From positions 2,115,501 through 2,179,500 of the forward strand of contig NC_091966.1 in NCBI RefSeq assembly GCF_036711975.1: a stretch of DNA of 64,000 bases, read 5' to 3'. Origin of the DNA: Onthophagus taurus (Eukaryota; Arthropoda; Insecta; Coleoptera; Scarabaeidae). Below are positions 21,241-30,485 of this stretch, one piece after another; position 1 is the stretch's first letter; every line of letters begins with the position of its first letter. Made by a program: the position numbers and the translations under genes. The notes under the pieces are model-generated. The model had not been told where the DNA came from, searched no databases, and saw nothing but the letters and a program-made list of their open reading frames with translations.

Positions 21241-21586
21241 AAGAAAAAGTTTTGCTTGGAAAAAGGTACCGTCTTTATGATAACCCTAAATTTGCAGCTG
21301 TCTTAAGAGACGCACTGCAAAACCCGAATGTTTCTAGTTCTGGGTCTTGTGTTAGTGATAGTGCTAGTACATAACTAGAACAAACACTAGACCGAGAACT
21401 ATACTCTGTTTTTAAACCAGGAGGAGTATTTTAAATTTGTCACCAGATTGACCTTGCACGTGATTGGTTGAATGCGAGGAAGGTTCACACACAGGCAATT
21501 TTGAATTTGAAGGTTAGGTTATTGACAATTCGACAGTTTCGTGTCATTATTGTATATTTTGTGTTCTTAAACCCTTTTTTATTATA

Positions 21587-23048
21587 CAGGGTTCCCCATA
21601 ATAGACTACCCATTTTATTTTATTAATAAATTCCCTATGAGATAACTAAATAAGTTTTTCTCTGTGGGAATATCTTCTGTAGTCTTTGGGATTTAAGTTA
21701 ATTATTAATCAAGTAGTCGCCTATCACAAATAAGTTTTAAATTATTAATTATTATTATCGAGATAATATTCGATATTATTTTTAGTTTCGTTATTTTTTT
21801 TCAACATCTGTTTGAACTTTCATGGATTACTCAGTCCAACAACGTGTGTTTTGTGTAGAAACTTACATTAGAAGCAATTCGATAGAAGAAGTTAGGCGTG
21901 CATTCCGGCGTCAGTTTAATAACAACAATAGGAGTCACACCCCAAATCGTAAAACTGTTAAGTTATGGGTTCGTCATTGGCGTGAAAATGGTTCTGTACA
22001 AGATTTGAAGAAGCCTGGACGTCGAAGAACAATTCGTACACCAGAAAATATTGAACGAGTTAGAATTGCGTTTACAAGAAGTCCTAAAAGGTCTGCTAAT
22101 CGACAAAGCCTTATCCTAGGAATATCAAAGGGAAGCTTAGATCGAATTATTCGAAAGGATTTAAAATTTCATCCCTATAAGTACCAAATGGCACAGCACC
22201 TTAGCAATCAAGATAAAGAAGCAAGGTTAGCATTTTGTCAAGAATTTTTGGATTTACATCAAGGAGCAATTCACAATCTCCTAATGAACGACGAAGCAAA
22301 TTTTTATTTGAACGGCATGGTTAATAAACAGAATTTTAGATACTGGTCAAATGAAAATCCTCGTGAAATCTTTACACAGAACCTCCATAATCCAAAAGTT
22401 ATTGTGTGGCGTGGAGTAGGATCTTTTGGTATTATTGGTCCATATTTTTTTGAGGATGAAAATAACCGCGCTGTAACAGTAACATCCGAGCGCTACGTAA
22501 ACATGCTAGAGACATTCCTCATTCCAGAATTAAATAGACGAGGGTTACTAAACAATCCCTTACTATTCCAACAAGATGGGGCAACAGCTCATACTGCCAG
22601 AAACTCAATGAGGGTTCTGCGAGAAATGTTTAATGGTCGACTCATTTCTCGATTCGGAGATTTGCCTTGGCCTTCGAGGTCCCCCGACTTAACGGCACCC
22701 GATTTTTTCCTGTGGGGATATTTAAAAGCCAAAGTGTTTGCGAGTCGTCCAGGTACAATCGAGGAACTCAAAGTCAAAATTCGTGAAGAAGTTGAAGGAA
22801 TAGACGAAGGTTTGCTACGCCGTGTAATGAACCACTTTTTATCTAATATTGAAAAATGTGTTGAAGTTGGTGGAGGTCAATTAGAAGACGTGATTTTTAA
22901 AAGTTAGAATTAAATTAGCCAAATATTTATAAGTTATCATAAATCCCAAAAAGTTTGCTGTCATTTAGTATAATAAAAAGTTTGTTTTTTTAACTAAAAA
23001 AATTTTAATTCAAATTTCAAAATGGGTAGCCTATTATGGGGAACCCTG
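21587..23048 (+). mobile_element. Potentially autonomous Tc1/mariner-superfamily element (DD41D spacing)
   Basis: A 1462-bp element bounded by inverted repeats CAGGGTTCCCCATAATAG and CTATTATGGGGAACCCTG, with TA on each side. The empty site TATTATATTTTGAAATAA in copy B (near 24685) shows the exact TA duplication. It contains one uninterrupted transposase gene. Confidence 0.93.
21822..22907 (+). CDS. Intact mariner-type transposase, 361 residues
   Basis: The protein cuts and rejoins DNA at its own inverted repeats. The N-terminal paired-type helix-turn-helix region (QQRVFCVETYIRSNSIEEVR, then KTVKLWVRHWRENGSV) is followed by the DDE core: first Asp in MNDEANFYLNG (about 158), second in FQQDGATAHTA, and the third 41 residues later in SPDLTAPDFFLWGYLKAK. 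This D41D spacing differs from the D34D of classical mariner and D34E of Tc1, and is known for the DD41D lineages of the superfamily. The frame is open from ATG to TAG with all three acidic residues, 235 bp after the left end. Recent or ongoing activity is inferred. Confidence 0.93.
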   Translation: MDYSVQQRVFCVETYIRSNSIEEVRRAFRRQFNNNNRSHTPNRKTVKLWVRHWRENGSVQDLKKPGRRRTIRTPENIERVRIAFTRSPKRSANRQSLILGISKGSLDRIIRKDLKFHPYKYQMAQHLSNQDKEARLAFCQEFLDLHQGAIHNLLMNDEANFYLNGMVNKQNFRYWSNENPREIFTQNLHNPKVIVWRGVGSFGIIGPYFFEDENNRAVTVTSERYVNMLETFLIPELNRRGLLNNPLLFQQDGATAHTARNSMRVLREMFNGRLISRFGDLPWPSRSPDLTAPDFFLWGYLKAKVFASRPGTIEELKVKIREEVEGIDEGLLRRVMNHFLSNIEKCVEVGGGQLEDVIFKS

Positions 23049-23366
23049 TATTTTGAAATAAATACACTCATAACTTCAATGTTAATTTGTATGTATAGTG
23101 TTGACGATAACAAACGAAAATAAATACAATAATAAGTAAATAAATAAATAATAATTATTAATTTAAATTTACCGCCAAAATATCTAGTGATATTTTCTGG
23201 TGATTTTTTCCGGTGTAAATCTGATTTTCGCGTTTACTCCTCCTGGTTTAAAAACAGAGTATAGTTCTAGTGCAAGTGTTAGTTCTAGTTTTAATTGTTA
23301 TTCAGCGCTAAGTTGTATATTTTTAAGTTTCGGGTTTAGCCCTGTGTCTTCAGACGCTGAATGTTA

Positions 23367-24320
23367 GGTAAGGTTAGTTTTGTTTACAAACATTAATTAT
23401 ACCATGAAGTATTCTTTGGCAATTTGTAATGGCAATTATAGCGTGAAGTTTTCTTTTGTAATGTCAATTATAGCATGAAGGAATGTTCGGTAAGGTTAGT
23501 TTTGTTTACAAACATTAATTATACCTTGAAGTTTTCTTTGGCAATTTGTAATGGCAATTATAGCGTGAAGTTTTCTTTTGTAATGTCAATTATAGCGTGA
23601 AGGAATGTGAGGTAAGGTTAGTTTTGTTTACAAACATTAATTATACCATGAAGTTTTCTTTGGCAATTAGTAATGGCAATTATAGCGTGAAGTTTTCTTT
23701 TGTAATGTCAATTATAGCGTGAAGGAATGTTCGGTAAGGTTAGTTTTGTTTACAAACATTAATTATACCATGAAGTATTCTTTGGCAATTTGTAATGGCA
23801 ATTATAGCGTGAAGTTTTCTTTTGTAATGTCAATTATAGCGTGAAGGAATGTTCGGTAAGGTTAGTTTTGTTTACAAACATTAATTATACCATGAAGTAT
23901 TCTTTGGCAATTAGTAATGGCAATTATAGCGTGAAGTTTTCTTTTGTAATGTCAATTATAGCGTGAAGGAATGTTCGGTAAGGTTAGTTTTGTTTACAAA
24001 CATTAATTATACCATGAAGTTTTCTTTGGCAATTAGTAATGGCAATTATAGCGTGAAGTGTTCTTTTGTAATGTCAATTATAGCGTGAAGGAATGTTCGG
24101 TAAGGTTAGTTTTGTTTACAAACATTAATTATACCATGAAGTTTTCTTTGGCAATTAGTAATGGCAATTATAGCGTGAAGTTTTCTTTTGTAATGTCAAT
24201 TATAGCGTGAAGGAATGTAAGGTAAGGTTAGTTTTGTTTACAAACATTAATTATACCATGAAGTTTTCTTTGGCAATTAGTAATGGCAATTATAGCGTGA
24301 AGTTTTCTTTTGTAATGTAA
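23367..24320. repeat. 122-bp tandem array, about eight units
   Basis: GGTAAGGTTAGTTTTGTTTA starts at 23367 (first base variant), 23489, 23611, 23733, 23855, 23977, 24099 and 24221, an exact 122-bp step. Units differ at only a few positions (TTCGG/TGAGG/TAAGG before the start, TTTGT/TTAGT inside). Within a unit a segment near AATTATAGCGTGAAG occurs twice. The array sits between the two arms of the segmental duplication. Confidence 0.95.
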
Positions 24321-24794
24321 TGTTTTGTAAAGAAAAAGTTTTGCTTGGAAAAAGGTAACGTCTTTATGATAACCCTAAGTTTGCAGCCGTCTTAAAAGAC
24401 GCACGGCTAAACCCGAATGTTTCTAGTTCTGAGTCTTGTGTTAGTGATAGTGCTAGTACATAACTAGAACAAACACTAGACCGAGAACTATACTTTGTTT
24501 TTAAACCAGGAGGAGTATTTTAAATTTGTCACCAGATTGACCTTGCACGTGATTGGTTGAATGCGAGGAAGGCTCACACACAGGCAATTTTGAATTTTGA
24601 TTTTGAATTTGAAGGTTAGGTTATTGACAATTCGACAGTTTCGTGTCATTATTGTAAATTTTGTGTTCTTAAACCCTTCTTTATTATATTTTGAAATAAA
24701 TACACTCATAACTTCAATGTTAATTTGTATGTTTAGTGTTGACGATAACAAACGAAAATAAATACAATAATAAGTAAATAAATAAATAATAATA

Positions 24795-26226
24795 CACTGT
24801 TGGAAATAATTCACGAGCACACCCTGTATAATCTTTACACGTGTGTCTAGCGGAATAAAATTTGGTATGGAAGTAGTACTAAAGTAGTGTAACTAAAGTA
24901 GCCGCTCTCCGTGTGAGTAACACGGAGAGCGGCACAACTCTGCTGGGAGGTGAAACATCAATAGCGAGAGTATCCCCCGTGAGCTTCGCGTACCATCGCT
25001 ACACGACGTGGCATGGAGTCTATAAGTCGCTGTATTGTAGCGAGAGGGATGGCTAACTATGCCACCTCAACTCGCCTCCATAGCTCCAAAACGTTAGCCG
25101 GGGAAGCCGGATAACGTTGAAGTCTCCGACCAGTCATTTCCCAAACATGTTCGATTGGACTCAGATCCGGAAAAACGAGCTGACCTAGGAAGAATTCGTA
25201 TACGGTGCTCTTCCATAAAGGTCTGTACAATACGCCCGATGTGCGTTCGGACGTTGTCGTGCATGTATAGGAGACCTGGACGCCGCCGAACGTAGGGAAG
25301 CACAACGAACCGTAGCACCTCATCTACGTATAGTTGGCCCGTCATGGTCTACTATACACGCAGCAGACATGTACGTCCACCATGTGTAATAACACCCCAT
25401 ACCATAATGCTCGGTTGTCGGTGGATAGGGCATTCTTGCACGCACTGCTCGAGTAGACGATCACCACGTCTCCGACGAACTAAAGTTCGCGCATCACCAG
25501 TGCTCAATTCGAATCTTGATTCGTCGGAAAACAAAATGTCCCTCTCCTCGGCAACCCACTAATGCCTAGCGTTGACCCACTCGTGACGTATGCTGCGGTG
25601 CTCGGGTGTTACTGGAATCCGCTGTATCGCACGTCGCGCGCGCAGTCCACTATCTACCAAACGCCGCCATACAGTTCGCGTAGTGAGTGAGCCTTCCCCT
25701 GCCGGTGGCCAAACAGCTCCAAGTTGCCTTGAGGAGGACGCACACGACGCTAAAGCGCTGAGCACAAGAGTGCGATCCTCGTGTGCTGGGGTTGCGGCTG
25801 ATGGTACCTATGTCCTACCTCAGACCATTCTCGCCATGCCCGTTGCACTGCCGATAACGACCGCTCGAGACGACCGACGCGCAATTTCACGGAACGATAC
25901 ATCCTCAATGTGCATACCCACAAACATTCCTCGCCCAAACTCGCTTAAGTAACGTGATCGCTCATCCATTGCGCACAGAGTACGATAACAATGTGGTCCC
26001 TCACACCACACTAAAAACGACCGGTATTTTCCATCCACTTCGGTCTCCATAGCGACGGAATGTTCCACTTGGAAGGGCAGCTCAGTCAACAATGCCGCGA
26101 CGGAACAACTCGAAACTCGCTGAATAAACTCGTCTACAGTAAAGCTTTGTGCTCCGCAAATATTATGGATTTATCTTCACGCGTTCAGATTATATAGGGT
26201 GTGCTCGTGAATTATTTCCAACAGTG
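24795..26226 (-). mobile_element. Tc1-like element, copy 2
   Basis: The same inverted repeats as copy 1 (CACTGTTGGAAATAATTCAC), flanked by TA, but in reverse orientation. It is 1432 bp; part of the extra length is a segment near 24895-24950 holding a perfect 14-bp hairpin. The interior is GC-rich against AT-rich flanks. Confidence 0.9.
24958..25969 (-). pseudogene. Broken Tc1 transposase, copy 2
   Basis: It starts MDERSRYLSEFGRGMFVGMH with FREIARR soon after. A middle block reads [15 protein letters not shown] (first catalytic Asp, about 25500) and IMVWGVITHGGR, then MHDNVRTHIGRIV (second Asp) and [18 protein letters not shown] with the catalytic Glu. Frameshifts separate these blocks. All three acidic residues can still be read, so this copy is less decayed than copy 1, which keeps no clean first block. 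Confidence 0.85.
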
Positions 26227-26337
26227 TAATTATTAATTTAAATTTACCGCCAAAATATCTAGTGATATTTTCTGGTGATTTTTCCTAGTGTAAATCTGAC
26301 TTTCGCGTTTACTCCTCCTGGTTTAAAAACAGAGTAT

Positions 26338-26760
26338 AGAAACATTCGGATTTAGCCGCACGTCTCAAAAGACGGCTAAACCCGAATGATTCTGATTCTA
26401 GGTCTTGTCTTAGTTCTAATGACAGTGCTAGTGCAAAACATTCGGATTTAGCGGCATGTCTTTCAAGACGGCTAAACACGAATGATTCTTGTGTTAGTGC
26501 TAGTGTAAAACTAGAACTAGAGAGTATTGGGTTTAGCCGTGCGTCTTCAGAATAGTGTTAGTTCCAGTTTTAGTTCAATAAAAATATGCAATATAGTGAT
26601 ATTTAATGCTAACTAGCGCTACCTACCAGCCGTCTTAAGAGAGGTACTGCTGAACGGAATGTTTCTAGGTCTAGTCTTAGTTCTAGCGCTAGTGTTAATT
26701 TAATTTTGTTTTGTTATTCAGAGCTAGATTGTTGTAAATTTTTAATGAGCTATAACTGAC
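26338..26760. repeat. CTAG-hexamer/hairpin repeat, multi-hairpin copy
   Basis: Hairpins built on ACATTCGGATTTAGCC and GGCTAAACCCGAATG occur at about 26341-26390 and 26440-26487, with GGGTTTAGCCGTGCGTC at about 26529, each separated by CTAG-headed hexamers. Short loops (about 10 nt around GTCTCAAAAGAC) make strong foldbacks. No coding capacity. Confidence 0.7.
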
Positions 26761-26821
26761 ACTGCCTTCCCCGAATTAATCCGTTATATCGAGGTTTTAC
26801 TCTAATGTATGTCAAATTATA

Positions 26822-28191
26822 CAGGTTCATCCACGACGACCATCCATTAGAACTATACAGGATTCTGGCCAAAATAAAAATTTGAAAATTCAGATTTAAG
26901 TATTATTAATTGCGTTCTCTTCGACTAAAATATTTTCAGATTTCTAGCACCGGTATAACCGGAAGTCGCCACCTACTTTATTTTTTTAAATGGAACACCT
27001 TATATATTTTTACATATTTGGATTTGCCTGCTTTCAAGGTTTATGAATAACTTTACTTTTTACAATTTGATTTAGCCGTTCTCGAGTTATTCCAATTTTT
27101 CTAGAAAAATCTGCCGAGTACGTTTGGTCACGTTAACTTTTCGAAACTTGGAAGTACCATAACTTCATTTTTTTAAATGGCACCCCCATATTTTATTACT
27201 TAGTCCTCTTCGGCGTCTCATTTTACATCTTTTATATCCCATATGTCCCATACATAATATTTATAGTTTGGGAAATAATTAAGGTTCTTTGAAAAATGCA
27301 CACATATCATATCGATAATTAAACTAGTGTGCCATGAATGAAATGCCTAGTGTGACCTAGTGAATAACCAAATCAAGTGGGGTTTGAAAATTTGCAGACT
27401 TGTGATGTTCGATGCCAGCTTTTTAACTAACATTTTTTCAAGTTACTTGTGGTTACACCGGAAGAGGTGACAATTTTCATATTTCAAACGGAACACCCTG
27501 TATTTTACTAGATTTTTGAAATTTTTGTTCAATTTTAGGCCACTTGTACCTAAGTGGAGTCATTTTTGAGATTTTAATTTTTTGTAATCAAAAATGTCAA
27601 CTACAACGTTACTTGCTATAATTTATAAATCATCTGAGGAGGATCAACAAGGAAAAAATAAACAGTTTGACATTTGCTAAAGCTATGGTTTATTTCTGTT
27701 GGTGTGATGACTCAAACAATGCCACGTTTTGGATTTAGTAATGAAGATTATTTGAATTTGATAATAATTTATAGAGAGTGCAACCAAATAATTCTCGTAC
27801 GTTTCGTAATTATCGGCTGTTTGCGGAAAGATTTGCATGAATTTCCAACTCATCCCGTACCAACTAAGGGTATTCTACACAAGCTATTAAAAAATTGTCT
27901 GGAATTTGGAACATTTTCTCTGGAATCAGAAACATTAAAACTGGAATTTTATCGCTCTTCGTTACGATGAAAACTTAAATTCTGACAGATACCAAGGAAT
28001 TTTACGCAATGTGTTGGTGGCAGCAATGTGACTTCTCGAGAACAGATCACTACAAGAATTAACCTAGTCTTAATTCGAAATCTGAAAATATTTTAGTCGA
28101 AGAGAACGCAATTGATAATACTTAAATCTGAATTTTCAAATTTTTATTTTGGCCAGAATCCCGTATAGTACGGTCGTCGTAGATGACCCTG
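26822..28191. mobile_element. Long-inverted-repeat mariner-like element with DUF4817 remnant
   Basis: Ends CAGGTTCATCCACGACGACC and GGTCGTCGTAGATGACCCTG are flanked by TA. The inverted arms run about 26822-26945 and 28078-28191. The plus-strand frame 27674-27970 is a degenerate DUF4817 domain (RFGFSNEDYLNLIIIYRECN, FPTHPVPTKGILHKLLKN, FGTF), the N-terminal DNA-binding part of insect mariner-type transposases. No catalytic core remains. Confidence 0.75.
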
Positions 28192-28739
28192 TATTGACAT
28201 GTTGCATTTTATGTGGGGCAAAGTAAGTAGATACGCCCTAGTTTCTATGGAAATATATTTTTGTGTTAAGTGAAATTATCTAACTGTAAATATCTATGTT
28301 TCCAAAATTTATAATAGAATCCTTGTACAGTGTGTTAATTAATTATCGTACCCGACATCATCATCGAAAGTATGCAACCAATATCACAGATTGGTATTGC
28401 AACGTGACGGAAGTTCCTAAAAACGATGGATATTAGATATATTTTAATAATTAAAAAAATATTTTAAATATAAAAAAAGGTCTAACTTCTCTCCTTTTAT
28501 TTAAAATAATTTTTAGTGTATCCATAGATTGAAATTAATGTTGAAAGTACTTATTTTGATGTATTAAAAAGAACTGTTTCGAAAAATATAAAGGCAGCAA
28601 AAAACGGTTAAAGAACAGAAAAAATAACGTACGATTAGTTGTCAACATTTGGTTACTAATTTAAAATTATCCAAGCTACCACTACATATTGAGATATGCA
28701 GCCAACATTACACAGATCACGTGGGTTACAATAATTAAT

Positions 28740-30193
28740 TTACACAGTGTACATTAAAACACTGATGCTGATAGAGGCTACTAAGAAAAGCTTTTGCAGA
28801 ATATAGATACCAGTAGTGACGTAGGTTTGCGTATAAAGCCCAAAATACGGATAAGGAGCATTAGAAAAAAATGTTTCCAATGATAAAAATTCAGTAACAA
28901 TAAACACCTATATATTAATTGTTCTCCATGTATACTTACGGAAATAAAAAATGCAATAAACGTAACCATTGACCGGTTGGAATCGTACCAAGAATTCCTT
29001 TCTATATTACACATATGAAATGTAAATAAACTTGGAATAGGTTCAAACGGAGCTGAACCCCAGCCGGGGTCACAATCGCATAATCCTGTGTTGTTATTTG
29101 CCTTTCCATGATGACAATGAATAGTAGTCTATTAAAAAAAAATTAAACAAACATTAAAATGAGCAAATTTCCTCACCAAAATCATCGAATATTTATTTTG
29201 ATCGTTCATTTCGGCGTATTTATTCTCTAAAGGTGTTAACTCGGCTCGCTTTATACATTTTTCCAAGTCTAAACATTTATTTGTAATGGGGGTATATCCC
29301 TTTGAAAATCAAAAGTTTTAATATTAGCCAATTTGAGATTTTTTTGTGCATACCACATCTGGAAGCTCTTTATCGGGGTCGTAAACGCATTTAGGTACTT
29401 TTTGACACCGTTTCCATCTCTTATTAAAATAATTTCTCGTTCCAATATATTTCATATGACAATCAACGGGTTCGCAATTATTCAACGGGTCTAAATCGAC
29501 ACTTTCGCAAATTGTTGATCTGTGTTTTTCAAAGAAATCTAAAAAATCGTTTGTTTATTTCTTGATAATGATGTTTTTGAATATTAACTTACTGTTACAT
29601 CTTAGAGGTTTCCAATGATTTCCTTTTATATAAGTGTTAAAACTTATATTGGTCTTTTTTTCGAGCATTTGCTGGTCTTCACTTATAAATTTTATGGCAA
29701 TTATACAATATCCCTTTCTATTTAGTAAATACTGCAACAAAAGTAATGTTAATGATCATTTAGTTTTTGTGCTGTAATTTTTTTACCACATTTGGGTAAA
29801 CTAGGGTAATGTTTTTAGCACAACGTGGCTTAATAATTCCCATATCCCCGCCGATAAGCTGCATCATTTCGCAATCTTTATCATTAGAATCTATTTCCTC
29901 AACGCACTTTACCATTCGCGTAAGGATGGTGTATGAGCAAGTATCTGTGTTTCTAATAGCTACATCTACAACGATAAAGCGTGAATTGAGTTAATTAAAA
30001 AATGTTTTGAAACATACAAAAAATCATTCCTATATCATCATGGCTTAGTGCGGCTATGTTGGCATCCTAAAAATAAATATGAAGAGAAAAAATTTTGCAA
30101 AAATGTTAATTAATATTAAAATAGTTTCACCTCAATCACAATTTTACATCGGACAACTAAAATGCATATTAGGAAGATAGATAAAATACGCAT
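28740..30193 (-). CDS. Unknown secreted/membrane cysteine-rich protein with EGF-like segment
   Basis: Eight exons with GT/AG junctions: 30193-30131, 30066-30018, 29965-29787, 29731-29593, 29538-29354, 29299-29177, 29128-28940, 28907-28740; total 1095 nt, 364 residues. It starts with a signal peptide (MRILSIFLICILVVRC). The ectodomain has many Cys in short modules (CEPVDCHMKYIG, RWKRCQKVPKCVYD, CLDLEKCIKR). At about 251-286 lies an EGF-like segment (CHHGKANNNTGLCDCDPGWG and a later Cys), followed by a hydrophobic stretch from about 300 (MVTFIAFFIS) and a second near the C-terminus. A cell-surface or secreted role is inferred. I cannot name the family. It starts 292 bp from TMX3, head to head. 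The last exon is the least certain. Confidence 0.7.
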
Positions 30194-30485
30194 GTAGTTT
30201 TTCTTGACATACCACCGTTGACATTTGGCCAATCACTTTGATAAATGGCGTCATCTATCATATTAATTTGAATTTAAAAATTTTCAAACAGCGCCCTCTA
30301 AAGGATGCGGAATCAACGAAAATTGCTTACAAATCGTTCAATAACACTATTACAAAATGATTAGTTAAATTTTCCAAGAAAATTATGCTCACCAATCGAA
30401 AATTACCAATAAAATTGTTATCAAAAACGATTACTTATCAAAGTTGTATCCGCATGTGAGTTTATAACCTAAAATTTAAGTTAAA
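30194..30485. promoter_or_regulatory. Divergent promoter interval: unknown secreted gene / TMX3
   Basis: The 292 bp between two opposed start codons contain no transposon ends, unlike most gaps of this window. GCGCCCTCTAAAGGATGCGG at about 30291 is the only GC-richer patch. Shared promoter use is inferred from layout. Confidence 0.45.

Larger units (their letters stand above)
21404..23259. mobile_element. MITE copy A (about 390 bp without its insertion)
   Basis: Ends CTCTGTTTTTAAACCAGGAG and the complement (CTCCTGGTTTAAAAACAGAG) are flanked by TA. The interior is non-coding. It has itself been entered by the transposon at 21587-23048. The flanks are CTAG-repeat sequence, so this MITE targeted that repeat. 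Confidence 0.8.
21241..23300. repeat. Segmental duplication, copy A
   Basis: From TTTTGTAAAGAAAAAGTTTT to the CTAG-repeat flank, this block matches 24325-26345 (copy B) almost base for base in host sequence: the same left flank with the CTAG repeat, then the same MITE. Copy A carries a DD41D transposon in the MITE where copy B has an empty TA; copy B carries a Tc1 element where copy A is empty. The 122-bp tandem array lies between the copies. Confidence 0.85.
24493..26335. mobile_element. MITE copy B (interrupted by Tc1 copy 2)
   Basis: Same ends as copy A with one change (CTTTG for CTCTG on the left). The Tc1 insertion is in the TAATAA microsatellite near its centre. The left half shows the uninterrupted site of the DD41D element. 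Confidence 0.8.
24325..26345. repeat. Segmental duplication, copy B
   Basis: The counterpart of 21241-23300 in direct orientation: same left flank, CTAG repeat and MITE. Differences are small substitutions plus a TTTTGAATT duplication near 24590. The right flank departs from copy A just after the MITE (GAAACATTCGG versus GTTCTAGTGC). Confidence 0.85.

Noticed and set aside
23367-24320. CRISPR-like reading of the 122-bp array
   Set aside because: There are no unique spacers; the whole unit repeats, and the genome is eukaryotic.
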